Positions 1 through 7,655 of a stretch of 10,724 bases of DNA are shown here, piece after piece. The DNA is from Thiosocius sp049669185 (lineage in GTDB: Bacteria > Pseudomonadota > Gammaproteobacteria > Chromatiales > Chromatiaceae): the NCBI GenBank assembly GCA_049669185.1, contig JBATKF010000371.1:1-10724 (forward strand). Reading direction: 5' to 3'. The notes below the pieces were generated by a model that did no database searches, was not told the DNA's origin, and worked only from the letters and a program-made list of their open reading frames with translations. Position numbers and translations under genes: made by a program. Numbering within the stretch: the stretch's first letter is position 1; each line of letters starts with the position of its first letter.

Positions 1-2954
1 GACTTGCCGCCGAGCCCGGTCGCTAGCGACAAGAGGCCGGCGACGGTCGTCAATGAGGTGATTAGGATCGGAATGACCCGTCGACGCGCCGCATAGACGG
101 TCGCATGCAACACACTCATCCCCGCCGCCAGGCGCTGATTACCCGCCGAGATCAGAACGATGGCGGAGTTCACCGCGATCCCAGCCAGGGCGACGACACC
201 GTAGAGCGTGTAAAGGCTCAGCGGATTGCCGGAGACGATCAGGCCGAAGCTTACCCCGGTGAATGCCATGATGATGGTCGACAGGATCATCAGGGGTTGC
301 CAGTAGCTACGAAACTGGGTGCCGAGGATTGCATACATCACACCGACGCCAAATACGAACAGGATAACAATGGCGTCCAGGCTCTCCTGAATGTCGTCGA
401 GTTCACCCGAGAGGTCCAGGTCGATCGTCGGAAAATCGGCACGGTAGGCCGCCCAGGCCTCCACCACCTTGGCATTGGCCGTGACGGTGTCGATCAAGGT
501 CTCATCGATGTCGGCCTCCACGTTGATAGCGCGACGAAAATTGTAGTGACGGATGTTGCCGAGGCCCTGTGCGCGACTCACGTCGGCCAGGTCGGCCAGT
601 GCGATGCTGCCGCCGTCGGGCAGCGGCATCCGAAACTCGAGGATATCCGCGATGTCCTGATACTCCGCATCGGCGGCCTGCACCCGTACCTCCAGTTTCT
701 CGCCGGCGTCGCGCATTTCGCTGACCACCAGCCCATCGACCAGTAACAGCAGCGTGCGACCGACCTCGGCCGGATTCAGTCCGGCGCGGTTGATCGCATC
801 GTTATCGAATGTCAGGACCAGTTCGGAGCGGCCCCTGTCGGCATCGTCCTCGATGTCTTTCACGCCCTCGATGCCCTGCAGGATAGTCTTGAGGCGATCT
901 GCGGCGGCGCGGATCTCCGCAAAGTCATCGCCGCGCACCTTGATGCTGATCGGCTTGGCCGTCGGCGGTCCACCGGCGAGGCGCAGGAATGAGAGCCGGA
1001 TCGGTCCGGGCATCGCCAGCACCGCGCTGCGCATGCTCTCGATCATTTCCTCGACGCTGCGCAGCGCCGCGGTCTTCGGATTCAATCCGATCATGATCTG
1101 GCCAAGATGATCCCCCAGACGCTGCTCGGTCTCGGTGAACATGACGCCGGCATAGCTGAGGATGGCGCGGGCCTCGCCGTCGCGAATGTGTCCGCGGACG
1201 AGGCGCTCGACCTCCTGTACCTTACGCAGCGTTATCGGCAACGGGGTCTCGGGCGGCATCTCCAGATTGACGTAGAACAGGCGAATGGTATCGGCGGCGA
1301 AAAAATCCATGCGGATCACACCGGAAACCAGGGCACCGAGCGCACCCAGGAACAGCGAGCAGACCAACAGCAAGGTCAACCAGCGGTGCCGCAGCGCCTT
1401 CACCAGGAAGCGGATGTAGCCCACCTGAATCCGGTGTGTTAGGCGTTCGCGCAGGCGATGCACTCGCGATGGCCGTGCAAAGCTGACGCCGGCCGCGATC
1501 ACATGGGCCGGCAGCATCCAGAATGCCTCGAGGAGCGAGATCGCCAGCGCCACGACCACGACGGTCGGCACCACCCGCATGAAGTCGCCGAGGATGCCGG
1601 GCAGCAGAATCAATGGCGCGAAGGCCGCCATCGTGGTCAGCACGGCGGCGGTCACCGGTGCGGCCACTTCGCGTAGAGACTCGACCGAGGCCTGTATCGC
1701 CGGCATGCCGTGGCGCAGCCGGTAATAGATACCCTCGACGACGACCACGGCGTCGTCGACCAGCATGCCGAGTACGATGACGACGCCGAGAAGTACCATG
1801 ACATTCAGCGTCTCACCGATGCCGGAGAGTACCCAGAAGGTGCCGGCAAGGATGAACGGGATACCGATCGACGTCAGCAGCGCAATCCGCGAGCCGAGGA
1901 ACAGCCAGGTCACGACGAGCACCAGCGCCAGGCCGATTATGGCGTTGTTCTGCATCAGGCGGATCGCATTGCGCGTCGTGATGGTCTGGTCGTCGATCAG
2001 CACCAGATCGACGCCGGTGCCGTCACGCAGTGCATTGCGGTCGTCGAGATAGACCTTCAGCCGCTCGACCAGGTCGATCGTATTGGTATCGGCCTTCTTG
2101 ATCACCGCGAGCAGGACCGCGGGGCGGTCTTCGAAGGTGGCAAGATGAGAGGCCTCGGCCTGCGAGCGCTCGATCCGGGCAACGTCGGACAGGGTTATCT
2201 CGCTGCCGGCGCCGACGACGGTGCGCGTCGCCAGTCCGTCCGGGTCGGCATCCGATCCGACCAGACGGATCAGCCAGTTCTGCTGGCCGAGGCGGGCGTC
2301 GCCTGCGGCGATGTCCTGGAAGAAGGCGCTGACGGTGTCGGCGATCTGTCCCGGCGTCAGGCGCAATTCTTCGAGCAGCTCGGGAAAAAAGCGCACCTGC
2401 AGCTCGGGGTCGACCAGGCCGGTCGCGTCGACGCGATCGACGCCCTGCAGGCGTTCCAAGGCCTTGCGTACGTTGCGCGCCTGGCGGCGCAGGTTTTCGT
2501 CCATCCCCTGGCCCACCACGGCAATGGTTGCCGACGGAAAGCCGTTGGCGCTGGTGATCTCGAGGATGCGCGAGTCCTCCGCGGCGTCGGGGAGTTCTTC
2601 CTCCTTGTTCTGGATCTCGCGGCGCAGGTCGGAAATGCGCTTGTCGAAAGTCCGGGCGTCGATGTCGTCGAATCGGACAAGAATGCTGGATACCGCTTCA
2701 CGGCTGTTCGAGGACATGAACTTCACGTCCTGAATCTGGCGCAAGGCATCCTCGAGTGGGTCGGTCACCTTCTTCTCGACATCCTCGGCGGATGCGCCAG
2801 GCAGCACCGTGGTAATCACTATCCAGTTGAAGTTGATGCTGGGGTCCTGCTGGCGGGGTAGATCGAGGTAGGACAGCCCACCGACCACCAGGATAAGGAC
2901 GAAGACCAGGTTGGCGAGGACATGGTTGTGCAGCAGCGCGCGATAGAACCCCAC
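1..2954 (-). CDS. RND-family efflux permease (AcrB/HAE-like), C-terminus cut by window edge
   Basis: Inner-membrane proton-driven efflux permease that would pair with the adaptor encoded just upstream. The frame is open from a GTG at 2954 to the left edge, 984 codons; homologues are about 1020-1050 residues, so only the last helix or so is missing. Residues 1-30 hold the first membrane helix, followed by a porter-domain segment with the typical PGAS-EDVEKKVTDPLE motif near residue 50. The TM4 proton-relay pair is D400-D401 in a GMLVDDAVVVVEG context (AcrB D407/D408). The TM10 lysine of AcrB (K940) is replaced by N929 (GIAVNSAIVLI), as in many relatives. A GGGAG sits about 10 bases before the GTG, and the GTG overlaps the adaptor stop (TAGTG), implying coupled translation. 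Both ends and several internal points lie in one frame, so I see no frameshift. The substrate cannot be predicted; the DD motif argues for a real transporter. No TolC-like gene is visible here. Confidence 0.95.
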   Translation of the reverse strand, partial: MGFYRALLHNHVLANLVFVLILVVGGLSYLDLPRQQDPSINFNWIVITTVLPGASAEDVEKKVTDPLEDALRQIQDVKFMSSNSREAVSSILVRFDDIDARTFDKRISDLRREIQNKEEELPDAAEDSRILEITSANGFPSATIAVVGQGMDENLRRQARNVRKALERLQGVDRVDATGLVDPELQVRFFPELLEELRLTPGQIADTVSAFFQDIAAGDARLGQQNWLIRLVGSDADPDGLATRTVVGAGSEITLSDVARIERSQAEASHLATFEDRPAVLLAVIKKADTNTIDLVERLKVYLDDRNALRDGTGVDLVLIDDQTITTRNAIRLMQNNAIIGLALVLVVTWLFLGSRIALLTSIGIPFILAGTFWVLSGIGETLNVMVLLGVVIVLGMLVDDAVVVVEGIYYRLRHGMPAIQASVESLREVAAPVTAAVLTTMAAFAPLILLPGILGDFMRVVPTVVVVALAISLLEAFWMLPAHVIAAGVSFARPSRVHRLRERLTHRIQVGYIRFLVKALRHRWLTLLLVCSLFLGALGALVSGVIRMDFFAADTIRLFYVNLEMPPETPLPITLRKVQEVERLVRGHIRDGEARAILSYAGVMFTETEQRLGDHLGQIMIGLNPKTAALRSVEEMIESMRSAVLAMPGPIRLSFLRLAGGPPTAKPISIKVRGDDFAEIRAAADRLKTILQGIEGVKDIEDDADRGRSELVLTFDNDAINRAGLNPAEVGRTLLLLVDGLVVSEMRDAGEKLEVRVQAADAEYQDIADILEFRMPLPDGGSIALADLADVSRAQGLGNIRHYNFRRAINVEADIDETLIDTVTANAKVVEAWAAYRADFPTIDLDLSGELDDIQESLDAIVILFVFGVGVMYAILGTQFRSYWQPLMILSTIIMAFTGVSFGLIVSGNPLSLYTLYGVVALAGIAVNSAIVLISAGNQRLAAGMSVLHATVYAARRRVIPILITSLTTVAGLLSLATGLGGK

Positions 2955-4015
2955 TAGCGCGATACTCCCGCGGGTATCGGATTGACTAGATCATTATCGA
3001 CCAGACGCTGCCGCCCCTCGCTGATCAGCAGCGTCTCGGGCGCGAGCTGCAGCACCGCCGGGCGTCCATCTTCGGCGCCGGGGATGTCGATGAATCTGGC
3101 CCGATCGGTGTCCAGTACAAACACCCCGAGGCGGCCATCCCGTCGCACCAGATAGTCGGACGGCAACATAGAGCGTGCGCCGTACCATACGATCCGCCCC
3201 GGCGTGCCGGCGACGGCGGCCTCACCCGTGAACACCAGGCGCGCCTCGCGGGTGCGGGCAACCGGGTCGACGCGAGGCAGCAGGGTGCGCAGCGTCACCG
3301 GGTAGTCGGCGCCGTCGCTGCTGAACACCACGCCCTCCGCCGACTGCAGTCCGTTGGCCTGGTCGTGGCGCAACGCCACGCTGACCTCCTGACCCTCGGC
3401 CTCGAGCAGCTTCAGCAGAACGGTGCCGACATTGGCGTAGCTGCCGACGCTGGTGGCCCGCTCAGTAACGACGGCGTCGACCGGCGCGCGCAGATCACAA
3501 TGGCCGACGTCGATCTCGGCCAGGCGAACCTCCTGTTCGCTGGCCAACAGATCGGCCTCGGCCGTTGCCAGGTCCGTACGTCGCTGATCCAGCAGTTCTT
3601 CGCTGATGCTCTTTTTGCGTTGCAGGTTGCGCGCGCGCTGGAGCTGTTGCTCGGCGAATGCCTGTTGAGCACGCGCGCGGTCCACGGCGGCCTGCCGGGC
3701 CGTCAGCAGGGACTCGTAGCGGCGGCAATCCAGACGCACCAGCAGATCGCCGGCCGCGACCCGATCGCCGACCTTGACGAAGATGTCTTCGACACGCGCG
3801 GCAATCTCGGCTCCCAGCGACGGTGCATTTCGCGCCACCACCGTTGCCGGGGCGCTGAATTCGGGTATCTGCAACACGTCCCCGAGACGTACAGTGCGCA
3901 CACTGATGGCCTCGGCGTAACACCAGGATGCCGAAAACAGCATCACCAGCGCCGCCGCCGGGCACCGAAACGGCTGCAGACATCGCGTTACCGGATTCGC
4001 GGGACCTGTGCGCAT
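2954..4015 (-). CDS. RND periplasmic adaptor (membrane fusion protein, HlyD/AcrA-like)
   Basis: Periplasmic adaptor that links the RND permease to an outer-membrane channel. From the ATG at 4015 the protein has 353 residues: an N-terminal signal peptide with a hydrophobic stretch at about residues 20-32 and a probable AEA cleavage site. Next come a biotinyl/lipoyl half-motif (AARVEDIFVKVGDRVAAGD), a long alpha-helical hairpin rich in Arg, Gln, Glu and Ala (about residues 100-165), the second lipoyl half (DLRAPVDAVV), then beta-barrel and membrane-proximal domains. C97 and C173 flank the hairpin, a pair I recall from related adaptors. The Cys in the signal region follows Trp, so it is not a lipobox. 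The start is uncertain: the ATG at 4015 has no clear ribosome site, whereas a TTG at 4066 (370 residues) has AGGA five bases upstream but would give an unusually long signal-peptide n-region. The stop overlaps the permease GTG by one base. Confidence 0.93.
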   Translation of the reverse strand: MRTGPANPVTRCLQPFRCPAAALVMLFSASWCYAEAISVRTVRLGDVLQIPEFSAPATVVARNAPSLGAEIAARVEDIFVKVGDRVAAGDLLVRLDCRRYESLLTARQAAVDRARAQQAFAEQQLQRARNLQRKKSISEELLDQRRTDLATAEADLLASEQEVRLAEIDVGHCDLRAPVDAVVTERATSVGSYANVGTVLLKLLEAEGQEVSVALRHDQANGLQSAEGVVFSSDGADYPVTLRTLLPRVDPVARTREARLVFTGEAAVAGTPGRIVWYGARSMLPSDYLVRRDGRLGVFVLDTDRARFIDIPGAEDGRPAVLQLAPETLLISEGRQRLVDNDLVNPIPAGVSR

Positions 4016-4063
4016 GCGGATAGCATACGACGAAACAGTCAGGACAAGGCCTCGACGCCGCAG

Positions 4064-4121
4064 CAACGAAGTCCTAATCTCTCCGTCTAATTAACCTTAC
4101 CCTCGTGTGGAGATGGGTCGT
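4064..4121. promoter_or_regulatory. Divergent intergenic region between adaptor gene and lipoprotein gene
   Basis: The control signals for the efflux operon (minus strand) and the lipoprotein (plus strand) must lie between the two divergent genes. An AT-rich island with a TAATTA palindrome at 4088-4093 stands out in GC-rich surroundings and could supply a -10-like element in either direction, but I see no good -35 match at the right distance. On the plus strand GGAG at 4109-4112 lies nine bases before the ATG at 4122. On the minus strand AGGA precedes the TTG at 4066. No regulator gene is adjacent. This is a weak call made from position and base composition. Confidence 0.25.
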
Positions 4122-4685
4122 ATGAGACTTCGGATACTCCTCGTCATGATGGCGTTTCTGGTCGGTGCCTGCCAATACAGCGCCACGGTGCGTGAAGAAC
4201 TCGGCAGGGGTTTTGTCGACCTGCAGGGTGCGCGGGTAGTCTTGAAGAAAGACATCGGGGTGGCGGCGGGCAGGGCCCGCGTGTACATCCAGGATGGCGG
4301 CCCGGACGCGCGCCAGGCGCGCGTCAGGTCCAGTGGCTTCGACAGCTTCCGCCCCAGCTGTGCGTTCGAGATCGATAGCGTGGATCACCCCGGTGTCACG
4401 ATCAGCGCAGACAGTTTCTTGATCACCCGAGTACAGGCAACCGTCGTAGAGGTCGTCAGTCTGACGCCCGTGCAGGTAGCCGGACTGCGTCTGACTGGTG
4501 CAGGGGGTATCGACGGAGGCCCGATGTTGTATTCCGGCTATCACTTCTGGCTGGCGTCTGAGAAGCAGCCCGATGTGCGGCGTATGACCTGTTATGGCGT
4601 GTACGCCGAGTCCGGGGAACTCTATCCACCCACGTTGGCGGAGATACGCCGGGCGCTGCGTGGCGTGGCAGAGATCGAGTTCTGA
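4122..4685 (+). CDS. Predicted outer-membrane lipoprotein of unknown function
   Basis: I do not recognise a characterised family. The 187-residue product starts with a short basic and hydrophobic signal peptide ending in the lipobox LVGAC, so C17 would be the lipidated residue. The next residue is Gln rather than Asp, so by the Lol sorting rule it should go to the outer membrane. The mature part is mixed alpha/beta with no membrane helix. It has two cysteines (in RPSCAFEID and RMTCYGVYAE) that could form a disulfide, a Gly-rich GAGGIDGG segment, and an aromatic GYHFWLAS segment. I chose ATG 4122 because GGAG at 4109-4112 has ideal spacing and the signal peptide is then compact; GTG 4107 and ATG 4113 are in frame but overlap that site. 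It is divergent from the pump genes, so a functional link is possible but not shown. Confidence 0.88.
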   Translation: MRLRILLVMMAFLVGACQYSATVREELGRGFVDLQGARVVLKKDIGVAAGRARVYIQDGGPDARQARVRSSGFDSFRPSCAFEIDSVDHPGVTISADSFLITRVQATVVEVVSLTPVQVAGLRLTGAGGIDGGPMLYSGYHFWLASEKQPDVRRMTCYGVYAESGELYPPTLAEIRRALRGVAEIEF

Positions 4686-4694
4686 CCGCCAGCT

Positions 4695-4725
4695 GAAGGC
4701 ATGGTCGGCATATTAGCCTACCTTC
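4695..4725. terminator. Possible bidirectional hairpin between convergent genes
   Basis: GAAGG (4695-4699) pairs with CCTTC (4721-4725), and an inner GGC (4707-4709) pairs with GCC (4716-4718) around an ATATTA loop. The element lies in the 61-base gap between the lipoprotein stop and the CBS-protein stop, where a shared terminator would be expected. There is no T-run on either side and the stem is interrupted, so this is only a weak candidate. Confidence 0.2.
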
Positions 4726-4746
4726 GACGCCGGTGAGAAAAGCGGG

Positions 4747-5175
4747 CTAGCCGTTGTGCTCATGGTGTGTCTCGAGCAGATGTCCGAAGGCACGCACCAG
4801 ATCCGCCTTGCTGAGGATGCCGACCAGATGATTGCCCTTGTCCAGTACGGGCAGGGCGCCGAAACCGTGCTGATTGATCAGTGTGCAGGCCTTGGCGAGA
4901 TCGTCATAGGTATGGACCACGACGGGACGATGGCTCATCAGGTCCGATACCGACAGGCTGTCATCGAGTTGGTAGTCGTGCGACAGATCTGGAGCCTCGT
5001 CCACCCAGTCCGGGCGCCGCAGGTCGCGGTCGCTGAGTATGCCAACCAGCTGAGCGCCATCGAGCACGGGCAGGTGCCGCACCTTGGCCTCGCGCATGCG
5101 AAAGAAGGTCTCGCGGACGCCGTCATCAGGCGCCGCGGTCAATAGCTTTCGGGTCATGTAGTCACTTACGCGCAC
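4747..5175 (-). CDS. Small protein with two CBS domains
   Basis: Stand-alone CBS-pair protein of 142 residues. CBS pairs usually bind adenine nucleotides or related ligands and act as regulatory modules; the partner here is unknown. The first CBS motif covers about residues 1-55 (VSDYMTRKLLT, then VRHLPVLDG, then VGILSDRDLRR). The second covers about residues 75-135 (VSDLMSHRPVVV, then FGALPVLD, then VGILSKADLVRAF). The tail is short and His-rich (THHEHNG). The start is a GTG at 5175 preceded by GGGAG with about nine bases spacing; the ATG at 5157 would remove the first strand of the first CBS repeat. It lies 85 bases downstream of ygiQ on the same strand, so it could be cotranscribed, and converges on the lipoprotein gene. 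It has no fused transporter, IMPDH or nuclease domain. Confidence 0.93.
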   Translation of the reverse strand: MRVSDYMTRKLLTAAPDDGVRETFFRMREAKVRHLPVLDGAQLVGILSDRDLRRPDWVDEAPDLSHDYQLDDSLSVSDLMSHRPVVVHTYDDLAKACTLINQHGFGALPVLDKGNHLVGILSKADLVRAFGHLLETHHEHNG

Positions 5176-5260
5176 GTCGACTGTCTCCCGTAAAGGACGA
5201 GTGTCGGCAGCGCAGCGACGAGCGGTTGCCTTGCGTGCCTGCCCGCCGCTCGGCTGGCTT

Positions 5261-7420
5261 TCAATGCTTCGAGCGTCTTCGGGCCGGAGATGTTTTTCTT
5301 GAGTCGCGTGTGTGCTGCGTGCGAAATGTGCGCTTTGCCCACCCGTCGCCGCCGTGTGTGCGCGCAGCAGTACCGCCGGTGCCGGACGGCTGGAAGCTCG
5401 GTATCAGGTGACGTTTGCCGTTGCCGATCAGGTCCGCCCGTCCCATGCGCTGAAGCGCCTCGCGCAGCAGCGGCCAGTTCTCGGGGTCATGATAGCGCAG
5501 AAAGGCCTTGTGCAATCGCCGCTGGCGCCGGCCCTTGGGCGAGAGTACCGCCGCCGAATCCCGGCTGATCTTCTTCAGCGGATCGCGCCCGCTGTGCCAC
5601 ATTGCGGTGGCCAACGCCATCGGTGACGGCAGAAAGGCCTGTACCTGGTCGGCGCGAAAGCCATGGGCCTTCAGCCACAGCGCCAGGTTGAGCATATCCT
5701 GGTCGGTGGTACCGGGATGCGCGGCGATGAAGTACGGAATCAGGTACTGTTTCTTGCCGGCCTGTCGCGAATACTTTTCGAACATCGCCTGGAAACGGTC
5801 GTAAGTCGCCATGCCGGGTTTCATCATCTTCGACAGTGGACCTTCCTCGGTATGCTCCGGAGCGATCTTCAGGTATCCGCCGACATGATGGGTCACCAGT
5901 TCTTTGACATATTCCGGCGTCTCGACGGCTATGTCATAGCGCAGCCCCGATGCGATCAAGACGCGCTTGATTCCCGGGAGTGCGCGGGCCTTACGATACA
6001 GGCGCACCAGCGGCATCTGATCGGTGTTCAGGTTGCTGCAGATGCCTGGGTAGACACAGGACAGCCGGCGGCAGCGCGATTCGATCTTTGGGTCCTTGCA
6101 GTGTAGACGCCACATATTGGCGGTCGGGCCGCCGAGATCGGAAATCACGCCGGTGAAGCCAGGCGTCTGGTCGCGGATGTTCTCGATCTCGCGCAGGATA
6201 CTCTGCTCAGAGCGATTCTGGATGATGCGGCCCTCGTGTTCGGTGATGGAACAGAACGAACAGCCACCAAAACAACCCCGCATGATGTTGATCGAGAAGC
6301 GGATCATCTCGTAAGCCGGTATCCGTTCCCCGCCGTAGGCGGGATGCGGCACCCGCTGGTAGGGCAGCTCGAACACCCGGTCGAGTTCCGGCGTGCGCAG
6401 CGGGATCGGCGGCGGGTTGATCCAGACATCGCGGTTGCCATGTCCTTGGATCAACGCCCGCGCATTGCCCGGGTTGGATTCGAGATGCAGCACGCGCGAG
6501 GCATGGGCATACAGGACCGGGTCGTCGTGGACGGACTCGAAGCTCGGCAGTCTCACCGTCTGAACTTGACGATCCTGGCCCTTTGGGCGGTGGTGTAGTG
6601 TGACCACCTGCGGTGTTGTGGTGGGACGCGAGGGACGCGTGTCAACGGCTGCCTGTCCGGTACCTGACGCATAGGGATCCGGATGTGGCTGAATCTCGCC
6701 GGGCGCTTCGATGGTGGTGGAGTCGATGACGGTCCAGCCGGTCAGCGGTGTCTTGCGGACGAATGCGCTGCCGCGCAGATCTTCAATCTGTTCGATCTTC
6801 TCGCCGGCGGCCAGGCGGTGGCTCAGCTCGACGATGGCCCGCTCCGCGTTGCCGAAAAGCAGCATGTCTGCCTTGGCGTCGATCAATACGGAACGGCGAA
6901 CCTTCTCCTGCCAGTAATCGAAGTGCGCAATACGCCGCAGGCTGGCTTCGATACCGCCGATGACGATTGGCACACCCTTGAATGCCTCACGACAGCGCTG
7001 TGAGTAGACGATCACTGCTCGGTCGGGCCGCCTACCGCCTTTGCCGCCCGGGGTATAGGCATCATCTGAGCGCAGGCGGCGCTCCGCGGTATAGCGGTTG
7101 ACCATGGAGTCCATATTGCCGGCGGTTACACCGAAATACAGATTCGGGCGTCCCAGGCGGGCGAAATCGTCCACGCTGTTCCAGTCTGGCTGGGCGATTA
7201 TCCCGACCCGAAAACCCTGCGCCTCGAGGACGCGACCGATGACTGCCATGCCGAAACTCGGGTGATCAACATAGGCGTCGCCGCTGACGATGATGACGTC
7301 GCAGCTATCCCATTCAAGCAGATCCATCTCCTCGCGCGACATCGGCAGAAACGGAGCGGGGCCGAATTTGTGCGCCCAATGGCGCCGAAATCCGAACAGG
7401 TCTGGCGAAGGCTGATTCAT
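5261..7420 (-). CDS. ygiQ: YgiQ family radical SAM protein
   Basis: Radical S-adenosylmethionine protein of the YgiQ family (UPF0313); its substrate is not established. The product is 719 residues from ATG 7420, close to E. coli YgiQ at about 739. The N-terminal part is B12-binding-like (SGDAYVDHPSFGMAVIGRVLE near residue 50, then AQPDW). The Fe-S cluster motif CX3CX2C is C383, C387, C390 in MRGCFGGCSFCSITEHEGR. Other conserved family blocks are VISDLGGPTANM, CRRLSCVYP, IASGLRYDIAVE, GYLKIAPEHTEEGPLSKMMK, PYFIAAHPGTTD and a C-terminal KRTFRTQHT. The tail is basic and low in complexity, as in relatives. An upstream in-frame ATG at 7468 would add 16 residues absent from homologues and would lie on a probable promoter, so I preferred 7420, although no strong ribosome site precedes it. 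The frame is intact throughout. Confidence 0.96.
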   Translation of the reverse strand: MNQPSPDLFGFRRHWAHKFGPAPFLPMSREEMDLLEWDSCDVIIVSGDAYVDHPSFGMAVIGRVLEAQGFRVGIIAQPDWNSVDDFARLGRPNLYFGVTAGNMDSMVNRYTAERRLRSDDAYTPGGKGGRRPDRAVIVYSQRCREAFKGVPIVIGGIEASLRRIAHFDYWQEKVRRSVLIDAKADMLLFGNAERAIVELSHRLAAGEKIEQIEDLRGSAFVRKTPLTGWTVIDSTTIEAPGEIQPHPDPYASGTGQAAVDTRPSRPTTTPQVVTLHHRPKGQDRQVQTVRLPSFESVHDDPVLYAHASRVLHLESNPGNARALIQGHGNRDVWINPPPIPLRTPELDRVFELPYQRVPHPAYGGERIPAYEMIRFSINIMRGCFGGCSFCSITEHEGRIIQNRSEQSILREIENIRDQTPGFTGVISDLGGPTANMWRLHCKDPKIESRCRRLSCVYPGICSNLNTDQMPLVRLYRKARALPGIKRVLIASGLRYDIAVETPEYVKELVTHHVGGYLKIAPEHTEEGPLSKMMKPGMATYDRFQAMFEKYSRQAGKKQYLIPYFIAAHPGTTDQDMLNLALWLKAHGFRADQVQAFLPSPMALATAMWHSGRDPLKKISRDSAAVLSPKGRRQRRLHKAFLRYHDPENWPLLREALQRMGRADLIGNGKRHLIPSFQPSGTGGTAARTHGGDGWAKRTFRTQHTRDSRKTSPARRRSKH

Positions 7421-7458
7421 GGTGCTGACAGGACCGGGACGCTGCTTGCCGTATCGGC

Positions 7459-7468
7459 AATATACCAT
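7459..7468 (-). promoter_or_regulatory. Candidate extended -10 promoter element for ygiQ
   Basis: On the minus strand the sequence ATGGTATATT carries TGG immediately before TATATT, matching the TGn extended -10 pattern. Transcription would begin near 7452 and leave a leader of about 30 bases before the ATG at 7420, consistent with that start. I see no convincing -35 hexamer, which extended -10 promoters can lack. The call rests on pattern and position only. Confidence 0.3.
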
Positions 7469-7550
7469 CGCTGTAACTGCCGGCCCGTCGATCGTGGCAG
7501 CTTGAGAATATGTTAGCCTCCCGAACGAATGGATATCGTCGCGGGCCCGA

Positions 7551-7655
7551 GTGTCGCGCCCGATGTTCGCTAACCTGGTCGGCCTGGCTATGCTGCTTGG
7601 GTGCAGCCGCGGTGATTATCATGACCATCTTGAGCTGACGTGGCAGCATCGATGA
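7551..7655 (+). CDS. Small lipoprotein-like ORF overlapping the antiporter start (ATGA)
   Basis: This is an unrecognised short ORF of 34 codons from GTG 7551, or 30 from ATG 7563. It encodes a hydrophobic N-terminus ending in an AMLLGC lipobox-like motif, followed by a polar tail of about 16 residues rich in His, Asp and Arg. Its TGA (7653-7655) overlaps the ATG at 7652 as ATGA, the usual arrangement for translational coupling. The antiporter start has no good ribosome site of its own, which fits coupling. Against it: no strong ribosome site precedes either start, and ORFs this short arise by chance. It could be a real small lipoprotein, a leader peptide that loads ribosomes for the next gene, or nothing. 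The rest of the 230-base ygiQ-antiporter gap holds the possible ygiQ promoter and no other feature I can support. Confidence 0.4.
   Translation: MSRPMFANLVGLAMLLGCSRGDYHDHLELTWQHR

Noticed and set aside
105..1676. Series of plus-strand open frames (213, 118, 111 and 72 codons)
   Set aside because: All are antisense to the permease, have His/Gln/Asp-rich compositions typical of shadow frames, and match no family.
1710..2861. Long plus-strand open frame of 383 codons
   Set aside because: It is antisense to the RND permease, whose translation shows clear family motifs across the same region. Long antisense frames are common opposite GC-rich genes, and this one has no recognisable domain.
3365..4090. 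Plus-strand open frame of 241 codons
   Set aside because: It is antisense to the adaptor gene, which is convincingly coding on the minus strand.
4074..4544. Minus-strand open frame of 156 codons
   Set aside because: It is opposite the lipoprotein gene, which has a signal peptide, lipobox and ribosome site; this frame has none.
5487..6598. Several plus-strand open frames of 60-150 codons opposite ygiQ
   Set aside because: The ygiQ frame carries the family's conserved blocks over the whole stretch, so these are shadows.
7497..7530. Plus-strand sigma70 promoter using TTGAGA at 7502-7507
   Set aside because: No acceptable -10 hexamer is found at 16-18 bases spacing.
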